This document shows, piece after piece, positions 9,246 to 17,969 of a stretch of DNA of 64,000 nucleotides. The first letter of the stretch is position 1. The number at the start of each line of letters is the position of its first letter. The position numbers and the translations under genes are program-made. A model generated the notes under the pieces. The model did no database searches. It saw nothing but the letters and a program-made list of their open reading frames with translations, and was not told where the DNA came from. The stretch is from Microbacterium sediminis (lineage in GTDB: Bacteria; Actinomycetota; Actinomycetes; Actinomycetales; Microbacteriaceae), in contig NZ_CP038256.1 of assembly GCF_004564075.1 (NCBI RefSeq), positions 1,302,001-1,366,000 of the forward strand, given 5' to 3'.

Positions 9246-10514
9246 GTGACTTCCCCGAGCTCCGCCACGCGCATCGGCGCCGCCGTGCGCGAGGACTTCC
9301 CGTACTTCGCCGCGCACCCCGACGCCGTCTACCTCGACTCCGGGGCGACCTCGCAGCGCCCGGCCGAGGTGATCGACGGCGAGGCGGAGTTCGCCCGCCG
9401 CGACTACGCGGCCGTGCACCGCGGCTCGAGTATGGCCACGGGTGAGGCGACCGCCGCGTTCGAGGACGCCCGCGAACGCGTGGCGGGCTTCGTCGGCGCG
9501 GGCGAGCGGGAGCTCGTCTGGACCGCGGGCGCCACCGACGCCCTCAACATGATCGCCCTCGGCATGTCGGACGCCTCGGCCGGGCTCGGCGACGACCGGT
9601 TCGCGCTCGGCGAGGGCGACGAGATCCTCGTCACCGAGGCCGAGCACCACGCCAACCTCATCCCGTGGCAGCGGCTCGCCCGCCGCACGGGCGCGTCGCT
9701 GCGCTACGTGCCCGTCGACGACGCCGGCCTGTGGACGATCGACGATCTCCGCGCGGCGCTGACCCCCCGTACCCGCGTCGTGGCATTCCCGCACATCTCC
9801 AACGTCACCGGCCAGATCGCGCCCGTGGCGGACGTGGCCGAGGCCGCGCGCGCGGTCGGCGCGCTGACCGTGCTCGACGCGTGCCAGTCCGTGCCGCACC
9901 TGCCGATCGACCTGACCGGCCTCGGCGTGGACTTCGCCGCGTTCTCGGCGCACAAGATGCTCGGTCCCACGGGCATCGGCGCGCTGTACGGCCGCGCCGA
10001 GCTGCTCGACGCGCTCCCGCCGGCGCGCACCGGCGGGTCGATGATCACGACCGTCACCATGGACGGCGCCGAGTTCCTGCCCGCCCCGCATCGGTTCGAG
10101 GCCGGCACGCAGCCCGTGTCCCAGGCCGTGGGGTTCGGCCTCGCGGCGGAGTACCTGTCGCGGCTGGGCATGGAGCACGTCGCGGCGCACGAGGCCGAGA
10201 TGGCCGGGCTGCTCGTCGACGCCGTGCAGTCCGTGCCGGGCGTGCGGCTCGTCGGCCCCGCCGCGGGTCGGCCGCGCGGGGCGCTCGTGAGCGTGATCGT
10301 CGACGGCGTGCACGCGCACGACGTGGGGCAGTTCCTCGACGACCGGGGCATCACCGTGCGCACCGGTCACCACTGCGCGCAGCCGCTGCACCGGCGGCTC
10401 GGCGTCTCGGCAACCACCCGCGCGAGCGCCTCGGTGTACACGACGCCCGATGACGTGGCGCGTTTCCAGGACGCACTCGGCGAAGTGCGCGGATTCTTCG
10501 GAGCGGACCGATGA
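9246..10514 (+). CDS. sufS: Cysteine desulfurase SufS
   Basis: PLP enzyme that removes sulfur from cysteine for Fe-S cluster assembly. The 422-residue protein has the family landmarks: DSGATSQRPAEVI at the N-terminus, TEAEHHANLIPWQ with the PLP-stacking His, FSAHKMLGPTGIGALYG with the Schiff-base Lys, and RTGHHCAQPLHRRLG with the catalytic Cys. Start GTG 9246. Its stop overlaps the sufU ATG (ATGA). SufB, SufC and SufD are not in this window, so the scaffold genes must be elsewhere. Confidence 0.96.
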   Translation: MTSPSSATRIGAAVREDFPYFAAHPDAVYLDSGATSQRPAEVIDGEAEFARRDYAAVHRGSSMATGEATAAFEDARERVAGFVGAGERELVWTAGATDALNMIALGMSDASAGLGDDRFALGEGDEILVTEAEHHANLIPWQRLARRTGASLRYVPVDDAGLWTIDDLRAALTPRTRVVAFPHISNVTGQIAPVADVAEAARAVGALTVLDACQSVPHLPIDLTGLGVDFAAFSAHKMLGPTGIGALYGRAELLDALPPARTGGSMITTVTMDGAEFLPAPHRFEAGTQPVSQAVGFGLAAEYLSRLGMEHVAAHEAEMAGLLVDAVQSVPGVRLVGPAAGRPRGALVSVIVDGVHAHDVGQFLDDRGITVRTGHHCAQPLHRRLGVSATTRASASVYTTPDDVARFQDALGEVRGFFGADR

Positions 10515-10951
10515 GCGATCTCGAAGGCCTGTACCGCGAGCTGATCATGGATCACTCGCGCGACCCCTACGGCAAGGGCGACCCCACGGGGCTCGCGCAC
10601 ACCCACCACGAGCTGAACCCCTCGTGCGGCGACGAGATCACGCTCGGCGTCACGCTCGATGACGCGGGCGCGATCGACACCCTCGCGTGGGACGGCCAGG
10701 GCTGCAGCATCTCGATGGCCTCCGCGTCGGTGATGTCGGAGCTCCTCGAGCACGCGGACCGCGAGACCGCCTTCGCCCGGATCGGCGAGTTCCGCGAGAT
10801 GCTGCGCTCGCGCGGCGCCGTGGAGCCCACGGAGGCCCTCGGCGACGCCGCGGCCTTCCAGGGGGTGGCGAAGTACGTCATGCGCATCAAGTGCGCGATG
10901 CTCGGCTGGGTCGCGCTCGAGGCCTGCCTCAAGGAGTCCCAGGCGGCCTGA
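10511..10951 (+). CDS. sufU: SUF system sulfur-transfer protein SufU
   Basis: SufU is the zinc-containing sulfur acceptor for SufS in Gram-positive bacteria. The 146-residue protein shows LYRELIMDHSRDPYGKG, then NPSCGDEITLGV (first Cys ligand), WDGQGCSISMASASVMSE (second Cys) and YVMRIKCAMLGWVALE (third Cys). The insertion between these (ETAFARIGEFREMLRS) distinguishes SufU from IscU. Translationally coupled to sufS by a 4-bp overlap. The next gene, tesB, converges on it, leaving 14 bp between. Confidence 0.96.
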   Translation: MSDLEGLYRELIMDHSRDPYGKGDPTGLAHTHHELNPSCGDEITLGVTLDDAGAIDTLAWDGQGCSISMASASVMSELLEHADRETAFARIGEFREMLRSRGAVEPTEALGDAAAFQGVAKYVMRIKCAMLGWVALEACLKESQAA

Positions 10952-10965
10952 GCGCCGTCAGCGCC

Positions 10966-11838
10966 TCACGAGGCGCCCGGCACGCGCGCCATGAACTCCT
11001 GGGCGACGCTCGCCACGAGCGCGCCGTCGCGGCGGTACAGGCGCCCGAGCGCCAGCCCGCGGCCGCCCTGCGCGCTCGGCGACTCCTGCACATACAGCAG
11101 CCACTCGTCGGCCCGCGCGGGCCGGTGCCACCAGATCGCGTGATCGAGGCTCGCCGTCTTCATGCCGGGCGTGCTCCACGGCACGCCGGCCGCGCGCAGC
11201 ACCGTGTCCTGGATCGTGAAATCGCTGAGGTACGCGAGCGCCGCGCGGTGCCGCATCGGGTCGTCGCCGAGCGGGCCGCGGACGCGCGTCCACACGGCCT
11301 GCCGCGGCGACGGCTCGTCCACCGCGAGCCAGATGTCGCTCGTCGTGTGGCGCACCTCGATCGGGTTCAGGCGCAGCAGCCGGCGCGACAGCGGGTCTGC
11401 GGGGGTCTCGGCCGGGTCGGGGAGATCCTCGGGTGACGGCACGTCGGGCATGGGCAGCTGGTGTTCGAACCCCGGGTCGTCGTCCTGGAACGACGCGATG
11501 GCCGAGAAGATCGGCACGCCGTCCTGATACGCCTGGATCCCGCGGCGGGCGAACGAGCGGCCGTCGTGGATCCGCGAGACGGCGAACGTGATCGGCTTGG
11601 TCACGTCGCCGGGACGCAGGAAGTAGCCGTGCAGCGAATGCGGGTGACGGTCCTCGCCGAGGGTGCGCGCCGCGGCCACCACGGACTGCCCGAGCACCTG
11701 CCCGCCGAAGACCCGGCCGCCCGGCATGGGGTGCGAGGCGCCGACGAAGATGTCGGCCGAGGTGCGCGCACCGGATTCCTGCAGATCGAGGACGCCGAGG
11801 AGCAACGAGAGGGGATCGGAGGGCAGCTCGCTGGTCAC
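10966..11838 (-). CDS. tesB: Acyl-CoA thioesterase II (TesB family)
   Basis: A 290-residue double-hotdog thioesterase. N-terminal hotdog with GRVFGGQVLGQSVVAAARTL and HSLHGYFLRPGD, C-terminal hotdog with FTIQDTVLRAAGVPW, MKTASLDHAIWWHRP and AQGGRGLALGRLYRRDG. These match the TesB/Tes8 pattern, including the Asp of SLDHAIW. Cytoplasmic hydrolysis of medium/long-chain acyl-CoA is the known role; the physiological substrate is open. Start is GTG 11838; a TAGACT -10 box lies 8 nt upstream, so the mRNA is probably leaderless. It is divergent from the unknown gene at 11859 with only 20 bp between start codons. Confidence 0.94.
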   Translation of the reverse strand: MTSELPSDPLSLLLGVLDLQESGARTSADIFVGASHPMPGGRVFGGQVLGQSVVAAARTLGEDRHPHSLHGYFLRPGDVTKPITFAVSRIHDGRSFARRGIQAYQDGVPIFSAIASFQDDDPGFEHQLPMPDVPSPEDLPDPAETPADPLSRRLLRLNPIEVRHTTSDIWLAVDEPSPRQAVWTRVRGPLGDDPMRHRAALAYLSDFTIQDTVLRAAGVPWSTPGMKTASLDHAIWWHRPARADEWLLYVQESPSAQGGRGLALGRLYRRDGALVASVAQEFMARVPGAS

Positions 11839-11858
11839 GAGAAAGTAGTCTAGGTCGG
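11839..11858. promoter_or_regulatory. Bidirectional promoter core with overlapping -10 boxes
   Basis: The 20 bp between two divergent start codons contain TAGTCTA. Read rightward, TAGTCT (11846-11851) ends 7 nt before the ATG at 11859. Read leftward, TAGACT (11852-11847) ends 8 nt before the tesB GTG. The two -10 boxes thus share five bases on opposite strands and both place RNA starts at the start codons. The -35 regions would lie inside the opposite genes. Confidence 0.6.
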
Positions 11859-12518
11859 ATGCCCGCCCTGCTTCGTCTCGCCGACGCCGACTCCGCCCAC
11901 GACGCCCTGACGTTCGCCGGCCGCGCGGCGCAGGCGGGCTCCGACGGGGTGCGGCTGCAGGGCGCGGGCGGGGTGCTCGCGATGACCGCCGCCGCGCTGG
12001 CGCCGCAGGGGCTGCTGGACCGCACGCCCACCGTGCTGGCGATGCGCGTGCTCGCCGCCGACCCGGAGCTGCAGTGCGACCTCGTGGTCGCCGAGCTCAC
12101 GGCGACCGACGAGCCGGTGGCCCTCGCGCTGCCCGACACGGCGATCGCGCCGGCCTGGGCCGGGGTCGCGCCGCCCCGCGGGGGCTGGGAGCGGCGCGGC
12201 GAGATCGCCGCCGCCACGCTCGCGAGCCGCGCTCAGTGGGGGATCGCGGCGGTCGCCGAGCGCCTGCCCCAGAACCCGGGCGAGGACGCCGTGCGCGCCG
12301 TGCGCGGCGCGGTGTGGGGCACGCCGGACGAGGAGCTGCACGGGCTGCCGCTGGGCGTGGCGTTCGCGGCCTTCGCGTTCGGCTTCATCGGCGGCGAGGA
12401 GGACGCGCGCGTCATGACGTCGGGCCGCTGGACGCGGGTCACGCTGCGCCGCGGCCACGTGCTCGCGCGCGGGCCCGTCGTCAGCGGCCTCACCGCGGTG
12501 CGGACGACCGGGCGCTGA
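11859..12518 (+). CDS. Conserved hypothetical protein (possible acyl-CoA metabolism neighbour)
   Basis: A 219-residue Ala/Leu-rich protein that I do not recognise by domain. No signal peptide or convincing membrane span. Visible features: an N-terminal segment LLRLADADSAHDALTFAGRAA, a central WERRGEIAAATLASRAQWGIAAVAERLP, a Gly-rich AFAAFAFGFIGGEED, and a basic C-terminus WTRVTLRRGHVLARGPVVSGLTAVR. The codon usage is that of a real high-GC gene. It is divergent from tesB across a 20-bp promoter and converges with the globin gene 8 bp away. Function unknown. Confidence 0.7.
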   Translation: MPALLRLADADSAHDALTFAGRAAQAGSDGVRLQGAGGVLAMTAAALAPQGLLDRTPTVLAMRVLAADPELQCDLVVAELTATDEPVALALPDTAIAPAWAGVAPPRGGWERRGEIAAATLASRAQWGIAAVAERLPQNPGEDAVRAVRGAVWGTPDEELHGLPLGVAFAAFAFGFIGGEEDARVMTSGRWTRVTLRRGHVLARGPVVSGLTAVRTTGR

Positions 12519-12526
12519 CGGCCGGC

Positions 12527-12925
12527 TCAGGCGCCGGGCGTCGGCTCGAACGTGTTGACCATGGCGTGCGCGGCGCGCTCGAGGTAGTCCCACAGCGCCG
12601 CCTCGTGCAGCGGCGCCAGGCCGAGCTCGTCGACGGCGGCACGCATGTGGGCCAGCCAGCGGTCGCGCGCGTCGGGGTTGACGTGGAACGGCGCGTGCCG
12701 CATGCGCAGCCGCGGGTGCCCGCGCCGCTCGCTGTAGGTCGTGGGTCCGCCCCAGTACTGCTCGAGGAAGAGCAGCAGCCGCTCGCGCGCGGGGCCGAGA
12801 TCCTCCTCGGGATACATGGGCTTGAGCACGGGGTCGGACGCGACGCCGCGGTAGAAGGCGTCGACCAGGCGGGCGAACGTCTCGCGCCCGCCGACCTGCT
12901 CGTAGAAGCTCGGCTCCTCGGTCAC
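12527..12925 (-). CDS. Truncated hemoglobin, group II (trHbO type)
   Basis: A 132-residue 2-on-2 globin. FYEQVGGRETFARLVDAFYRG carries the B-helix Tyr (B10), RGHPRLRMRHAPFHV contains the proximal His of the F helix, and ARDRWLAHM has the Trp at G8 typical of group II. Such globins bind O2, peroxide or NO species; the exact role varies. GTG start at 12925 overlaps the mscS stop (GTGA), so it is translationally coupled to the channel and is the last gene of the pepN-mscS-globin operon. Confidence 0.93.
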   Translation of the reverse strand: MTEEPSFYEQVGGRETFARLVDAFYRGVASDPVLKPMYPEEDLGPARERLLLFLEQYWGGPTTYSERRGHPRLRMRHAPFHVNPDARDRWLAHMRAAVDELGLAPLHEAALWDYLERAAHAMVNTFEPTPGA

Positions 12926-13998
12926 TTCTCGTCCTCGCCCTCGGCGGCCTCGGCGTCCTCCGGCGCGGGCGCCGTGTGGGCACCGCGGCGCGGGTGCCAC
13001 GTGGGGCGCTCCGGCAGCTGCTGCGGGCGGGTGGGCGGGTTCACGCCCCGCACGCGCAGCGCGCCCTCGATGCCGCCCAGCTCGACGCTCGCCAGGCCGG
13101 GGAGGGCGATGTCGCGCGCCAGCATCTCGTCGCGCAGGCGGCGTCGCAGCTCGGCCGCAACGTCCTCCTTGGTGCTCGGCTTGGCCTTGAGCACGAGCCG
13201 GAACACGAGGGTGTCGCCCTCGATCGACTCCAGGCCCCAGATCTCGGGGTCGCCGACGATGCGCGAGCGCCACGACGGGTCGTGCGTCAGCTCCGAGGCG
13301 ACACCGGCGGCGACGTGCTCGACCTCGTCGATGTCGACGTCGACCGGCAGGCTGAGATCGAGCACCACCCGCGACCAGCCCTGCGACATGTTGCCGATCC
13401 GCAGCACCTCGCCGTTTCGCACGTACCAGAGCGTGCCGTTCACGTCGCGCACGTGGGTGATGCGCACGCTGACGTACTCCACGACGCCCGAGGCGAGACC
13501 GAGGTCGACGACGTCGCCGATGCCGACCTGATCCTCGGCCACGAGGAAGATGCCGTTGAGCACGTCCTTGACGATGTTCTGCGCCCCGAAGCCGAGACCG
13601 GCGCCCACCGCGGCGCTGAGCAGGGCGAGCGAGCCGAGCAAATCCGGGTTGATGATCTGCACGCTCAGCAGGATCGCGATGATCACCATCGTGACGTTCA
13701 CGATGTTGCTGAGGATCGACCCCAGCGTGCGCGAGCGCTGCACGATGCGCACCGACGCCAGCGGTGACCGGTCGATCGCGCGCGTGTCGGCGACGTCGGC
13801 CTTCTTCTTGGCGCCCTGCACGATCCGCTGCACGACCCGGCGGATGATGAGCCGGAGGACCCACGCGATGACGAAGCAGATCGCCACCGCGATCGCCACG
13901 CCGAGCGCCTTCAGGCCGGCCTCGGTGAGGCCGTCCAGCACGCGCGCCCAGAACCCCGGGTCGGTCGGATCGTCGCTCGTCTCGAAGGGTCGCATCAC
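12922..13998 (-). CDS. Mechanosensitive ion channel family protein (MscS)
   Basis: A 358-residue small-conductance mechanosensitive channel. A hydrophobic helix near the N-terminus (VAIAVAICFVIAWVL), a second around IINPDLLGSLALL, then the pore-lining helix region AVGAGLGFGAQNIVKDVLNG, matching the MscS TM3 and beta-domain entry. The cytoplasmic vestibule follows with DQVGIGDVVDLG and VRITHVRDVNGTLWYVRNGEV. The C-terminus is charged and acidic. Start is GTG 13998 or ATG 13995, both after GAGGAG. It releases solutes on hypo-osmotic shock, complementing the compatible-solute importer nearby, though the two are not in one operon. Confidence 0.94.
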   Translation of the reverse strand: MMRPFETSDDPTDPGFWARVLDGLTEAGLKALGVAIAVAICFVIAWVLRLIIRRVVQRIVQGAKKKADVADTRAIDRSPLASVRIVQRSRTLGSILSNIVNVTMVIIAILLSVQIINPDLLGSLALLSAAVGAGLGFGAQNIVKDVLNGIFLVAEDQVGIGDVVDLGLASGVVEYVSVRITHVRDVNGTLWYVRNGEVLRIGNMSQGWSRVVLDLSLPVDVDIDEVEHVAAGVASELTHDPSWRSRIVGDPEIWGLESIEGDTLVFRLVLKAKPSTKEDVAAELRRRLRDEMLARDIALPGLASVELGGIEGALRVRGVNPPTRPQQLPERPTWHPRRGAHTAPAPEDAEAAEGEDEK

Positions 13999-14026
13999 TC
14001 GCGCTCCTCGGTCGATGTCGGTCGGG

Positions 14027-16576
14027 TCACTCCGCGTCGCGCGCCTGGGCGGTGAGGGCCCGCTCGACCCCCGCCAGGCACTCGTGCACGATGCGGCGCA
14101 GGGCCGCCGGGGCCTCCGCGTGCGCCGCGAGCCAGGCTCGCGTGGCGTCGCGCAGCTCCACGTTGGCCAGCGGCGCGGGATAGAGCAGCTCGATGAGGTA
14201 CGACGCGATCTGGTAGGTGCGGCCCTCCCAGATCGGGATCAGCATGTCGAAGTACTTCGGGATGAACGCCGTGAGCTGATCGCGCGTTGCGGGGTGCACG
14301 AAGCCGGCGGCCGCCGAGCGGACCACCGTGTTGGGCAGTGTGTCCTCGTCGATGAGCGCGGACCATGCGGCCTGCTTGGCCTCCGCGGTCGGCATCGCCG
14401 CGCGCGCCTGGGCGGCGAACTCGCCGCCCTTGGCCGTGTTGTCCTCGGCGAGCGCCGCGTCGATCGCCGCGCCGTCGGCCACGCCGCCCGCCGCGAGCGA
14501 GATGAGCAGCTGCCAGCTGAGGTCGGTGTCGATCGTGAGCCCCTCGAGCACGAGCTCGCCCTCGCGCAGGCGCCGCACGTGCTCCCAGTGCGTGGGCGTG
14601 GACGCCGCCGACGCGAACGAGGTGGCCAGCTGCAGCTGCAGGTCGCTGCCCGGGGTGGCCTCCTGCAGCAGCCCCCACAGGGCATCGGCGACCTTCGCGC
14701 GCGTGGCCTCGCGGTTCTCGGGCGCCACGTAGGAGTTCGCCGCGAGCAGCAGCTGCGACAGCGTGGTGCGGATGGTGGTCGACTCGGTCTCGTCGCCGAT
14801 GTTGCGCAGCACGAGGTCGACGTAGTCGCTCGCGGCGGTCTCGGCGTCGCGCGTCTGGTCCCACGCCGCGCCCCACACGAGCGAGCGGGCCAGCGGATCG
14901 GCGATCGCCGACAGGTGGTCGATGGCCGTGGCGAGGCTCTTGTCGTCGAGGCGGATCTTCGCGTACGCGAGGTCCTCGTCGTTGAGCAGCACGAGGGCGG
15001 GGCGCTGGCGGCCCTTGAGCTCGGCGACCTCGGTGACGTCGCCGTCCACGTCGATCTCGACCCGGTGCGTGCGCACGAGGGCGCCGTCCTGCAGGTCGTA
15101 GAACCCGATGCCGAGGCGGTGCGGGCGGATCGTGGCGTAGTCGGCGGGCGCGGTCTGGATGACGCGGAAGCGGGTGATGCGGCCGTCCACGTCCTCGTCG
15201 ATCACGGGCGAGAGGGTGTTGACGCCGGCCGTCTCGAGCCACTTCTTCGACCAGCTCGACAGCTCGCGGCCGCTGGTGCGCTCCAGCTCGACGAGCAGAT
15301 CGCTCAGCTCGGTGTTCGAGAACGCGTGCTTGTGGAAGTAGGCGCCGACGCCCGAGAAGAACGCGTCGATGCCCACCCACGCGGCGAGCTGCTTGAGGAC
15401 GGATCCGCCCTTGGCGTAGGTGATGCCGTCGAAGTTCACCTGGACGTCCTCGAGATCGTTGATCTCGGCGACGACGGGGTGGGTGGAGGGCAGCTGGTCC
15501 TGGCGGTACGCCCAGGTCTTCTCCATGGCGTTGAAGGTGGTCCACGCCTCGGTCCACTCGGTGGCCTCGGCGGTGGCGATGGTCGACGCCCACTCCGCGA
15601 ACGACTCGTTGAGCCACAGGTCGTTCCACCACTTCATGGTGACGAGATCGCCGAACCACATGTGGGCCAGCTCATGCAGGATCGTGACGACCCGGCGCTC
15701 CTTGACGGCGTCGGTCACCTTGCTGCGGAAGACGTAGGTCTCGGTGAACGTCACGGCACCGGCGTTCTCCATGGCGCCCGCGTTGAACTCGGGCACGAAC
15801 AGCTGGTCATACTTCGCGAACGGGTACGGGTAGCCGAACTTCTCCTCGTAGTACGCGAAGCCCTGACGGGTCTTCTCGAAGATGTAGTCGGCGTCGACGT
15901 GCTCCCACAGGCTCTTGCGGGCGAACACGCCGAGGGGGATCACGCGGCCCTCGGCGTTGGTCAGCTCCGAGCGGACCACCTCGTAGGGGCCGGCGATGAG
16001 CGCCGTGATGTACGACGAGATGCGCGGGGTCGGCTCGAAGCCCCACGTGGCGGTGTGGCCGTCGTCGTGGGGGATCGGCTCGGGCGTGGGCTGGTTGGAG
16101 ACGACCTGCCACGCGGCCGGCGCCGTGACCGTGAACTGGAACGTGGCCTTGAGGTCGGGCTGCTCGAAGACGGCGAACACGCGGCGCGAGTCGGGCACCT
16201 CGAACTGGGTGTAGAGGTAGACCTCGCCGTCGACGGGGTCGACGAAGCGGTGCAGGCCCTCGCCCGTGTTGGTGTACTCGCAGTCGGCGTCGACGACGAG
16301 CTCGTTCTCGGCGGCGAGGCCCTCGAGGCGGATGCGCGAGTCGGCGTAGACCACCTCGGGCTCGAGCTGCACGCCGTTGAGGGTCACCTCGCGCACGTCG
16401 CGGGCGATGAGGTCGATGAACGTGGAGGCGCCGGGGGTCGCGGTGAAGCGGACGACGCTGCGCGAGCCGAACACCTCGTCACCCTTGGTGAGGTCGAGCG
16501 TGACCGCGTAGGACTGCGTGTCGACGACGGCGCGACGCTCCTGCGCCTCGATCCGGGTGAGGTTCTCTCCAGGCAC
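14027..16576 (-). CDS. pepN: Aminopeptidase N (M1 family)
   Basis: Zinc M1 aminopeptidase, 849 residues, the usual actinobacterial length. The exopeptidase motif GAMEN is near residue 267 (NAGAMENAGAVTF) and the zinc site HELAH near residue 305, followed by WFGDLVTMKWWNDLWLNESF with the third ligand Glu 18 residues on. The N-terminal beta domain and the large C-terminal alpha-helical domain (ERAP1_C-like) flank this. No signal peptide, so cytoplasmic peptide turnover is likely. First gene of the operon with mscS (28-nt gap) and the globin gene. Confidence 0.97.
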   Translation of the reverse strand: MPGENLTRIEAQERRAVVDTQSYAVTLDLTKGDEVFGSRSVVRFTATPGASTFIDLIARDVREVTLNGVQLEPEVVYADSRIRLEGLAAENELVVDADCEYTNTGEGLHRFVDPVDGEVYLYTQFEVPDSRRVFAVFEQPDLKATFQFTVTAPAAWQVVSNQPTPEPIPHDDGHTATWGFEPTPRISSYITALIAGPYEVVRSELTNAEGRVIPLGVFARKSLWEHVDADYIFEKTRQGFAYYEEKFGYPYPFAKYDQLFVPEFNAGAMENAGAVTFTETYVFRSKVTDAVKERRVVTILHELAHMWFGDLVTMKWWNDLWLNESFAEWASTIATAEATEWTEAWTTFNAMEKTWAYRQDQLPSTHPVVAEINDLEDVQVNFDGITYAKGGSVLKQLAAWVGIDAFFSGVGAYFHKHAFSNTELSDLLVELERTSGRELSSWSKKWLETAGVNTLSPVIDEDVDGRITRFRVIQTAPADYATIRPHRLGIGFYDLQDGALVRTHRVEIDVDGDVTEVAELKGRQRPALVLLNDEDLAYAKIRLDDKSLATAIDHLSAIADPLARSLVWGAAWDQTRDAETAASDYVDLVLRNIGDETESTTIRTTLSQLLLAANSYVAPENREATRAKVADALWGLLQEATPGSDLQLQLATSFASAASTPTHWEHVRRLREGELVLEGLTIDTDLSWQLLISLAAGGVADGAAIDAALAEDNTAKGGEFAAQARAAMPTAEAKQAAWSALIDEDTLPNTVVRSAAAGFVHPATRDQLTAFIPKYFDMLIPIWEGRTYQIASYLIELLYPAPLANVELRDATRAWLAAHAEAPAALRRIVHECLAGVERALTAQARDAE

Positions 16577-16747
16577 TGCACAACTCCCTGATGTTCGGGG
16601 GCTCGGGGGAGGCCGGGCGGGACCGGCAACTGCACCAGCCTACGTCGTCGTGCCCCGATCGGCGTGGCACCCGCGAGCGCCGCGAGGCCGCCGGATTCTG
16701 CGTGCCGCCTGGGAGGTCGACTTCTACAGCGGTGAGAAAATGGGGGA
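16577..16747. other. Divergent intergenic region, pepN and ferrochelatase
   Basis: About 170 bp that must carry both promoters. No open frame here looks real and no distinct operator or hairpin stands out. Confidence 0.5.
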
Positions 16748-17941
16748 GTGAGCACCGAGACCGAGGTCACCGTCCCGTTCGCGTCCGCCGCCGCCGCGAG
16801 CGGCGCCCCGCACGTGGAGGTGCCGGTCGCCTACGACGCGGTGATCCTCGCGAGCTTCGGCGGTCCCGAGGGGCAGGACGACGTGATCCCGTTCCTGCGC
16901 AACGTCACGCGAGGCCGCGGCATCCCGGAGGAGCGTCTCGAGGAGGTCGGCACGCACTATCGCGCGTTCGGCGGCGTGAGCCCGATCAACCAGCAGAACC
17001 GCGAGCTGAAGGCGGCCCTCGAGGCCGAGATCGCCCGCCGCGGGCTCGGCCTGCCGGTGTACTGGGGCAACCGCAACTGGGCGCCGTATCTCGAGGACGC
17101 CGTCTCGCAGGCGGCGGCGGACGGTCACCGCACGCTGCTCGCCCTCGCCACGAGCGCCTACAGCTCCTACTCCAGTGACCGCCAGTACCGCGAGGATCTC
17201 GCCCGCGTGCTCATCGACACCGGGCTCGGCGAGGGCGATGACCCCGTCACGATCGACAAGGTCCGCCTCTTCTTCGACCACCCGGGCTTCGTCGAGCCGT
17301 TCTTCGAGGGCGTCCGCGAGGCCGTCGAGGGCTGGATCGCCGACGGCGTGGAGCCGTCGACCATCCACGTCCTTTTCTCCACCCACTCGATTCCCACCGG
17401 CGACGCCGACCGGTCGGGCCCGCGCGACGTGGAATGGCCCGAGGGGGGCGCGTACGCCGCGCAGCACCGCGCCGTGGCGGCCTACATCATGGGCCGCCTG
17501 GCCGAGGAGATCCCCGCGGTCGGCACGATCGGCTGGGACCTCGTGTTCCAGTCGCGCTCGGGCCCGCCGTCGCAGCCGTGGCTCGAGCCCGACGTGAACG
17601 ACCGCATCGCGCAGCTGCCCGGCGAGGGCAAGGCGGCGGTGGCGATCGTGCCGCTCGGCTTCGTGAGCGATCACATGGAGGTGATGTGGGACCTCGACAA
17701 CGAGGCGCTCGCCTCCGCCGCCGACGCCGGACTGCGCGCCGTGCGCACGCGGACGCCGGGCACGCACCCCGCCTTCGTGGCCGGGCTGGTCGACCTCATC
17801 GAGGAGCGCCTGAACGGCACGCCGGCCGCCGAGCGCCCGCACGTGACCGATCTCGGGCCCTGGTACGACGTCTCGCGCCCCGGCGACTGCGAGAACGCGC
17901 GCCTCGGCTTCCTGCCGGCCGCCGCGGGCCTCATCCCCTGA
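16748..17941 (+). CDS. hemH: Ferrochelatase (coproporphyrin III type in actinobacteria)
   Basis: Inserts Fe2+ into a porphyrin. In actinobacteria this enzyme acts on coproporphyrin III and is also called CpfC; that assignment is from lineage knowledge. In the 397-residue protein, AVILASFGGPEGQDDVIPFLRNVT is the N-terminal signature, YWGNRNWAPYLEDAV the next block, VLFSTHSIP carries the metal-binding His, and VPLGFVSDHMEVMWDLDNEA the C-terminal site. The first about 25 residues before YDAVILASFG are a variable extension. GTG start 16748 with GGGGGA upstream. Heme made here may serve the nearby globin. Confidence 0.95.
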   Translation: MSTETEVTVPFASAAAASGAPHVEVPVAYDAVILASFGGPEGQDDVIPFLRNVTRGRGIPEERLEEVGTHYRAFGGVSPINQQNRELKAALEAEIARRGLGLPVYWGNRNWAPYLEDAVSQAAADGHRTLLALATSAYSSYSSDRQYREDLARVLIDTGLGEGDDPVTIDKVRLFFDHPGFVEPFFEGVREAVEGWIADGVEPSTIHVLFSTHSIPTGDADRSGPRDVEWPEGGAYAAQHRAVAAYIMGRLAEEIPAVGTIGWDLVFQSRSGPPSQPWLEPDVNDRIAQLPGEGKAAVAIVPLGFVSDHMEVMWDLDNEALASAADAGLRAVRTRTPGTHPAFVAGLVDLIEERLNGTPAAERPHVTDLGPWYDVSRPGDCENARLGFLPAAAGLIP

Positions 17942-17969
17942 GCCGCGCCCGATAGGGGAGAATCGAGAC

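Noticed and set aside
13550..16591. 1013-residue plus-strand open frame through mscS and pepN
   Set aside because: Shadow of two well-defined minus-strand genes; composition is repetitive and no motif is present.
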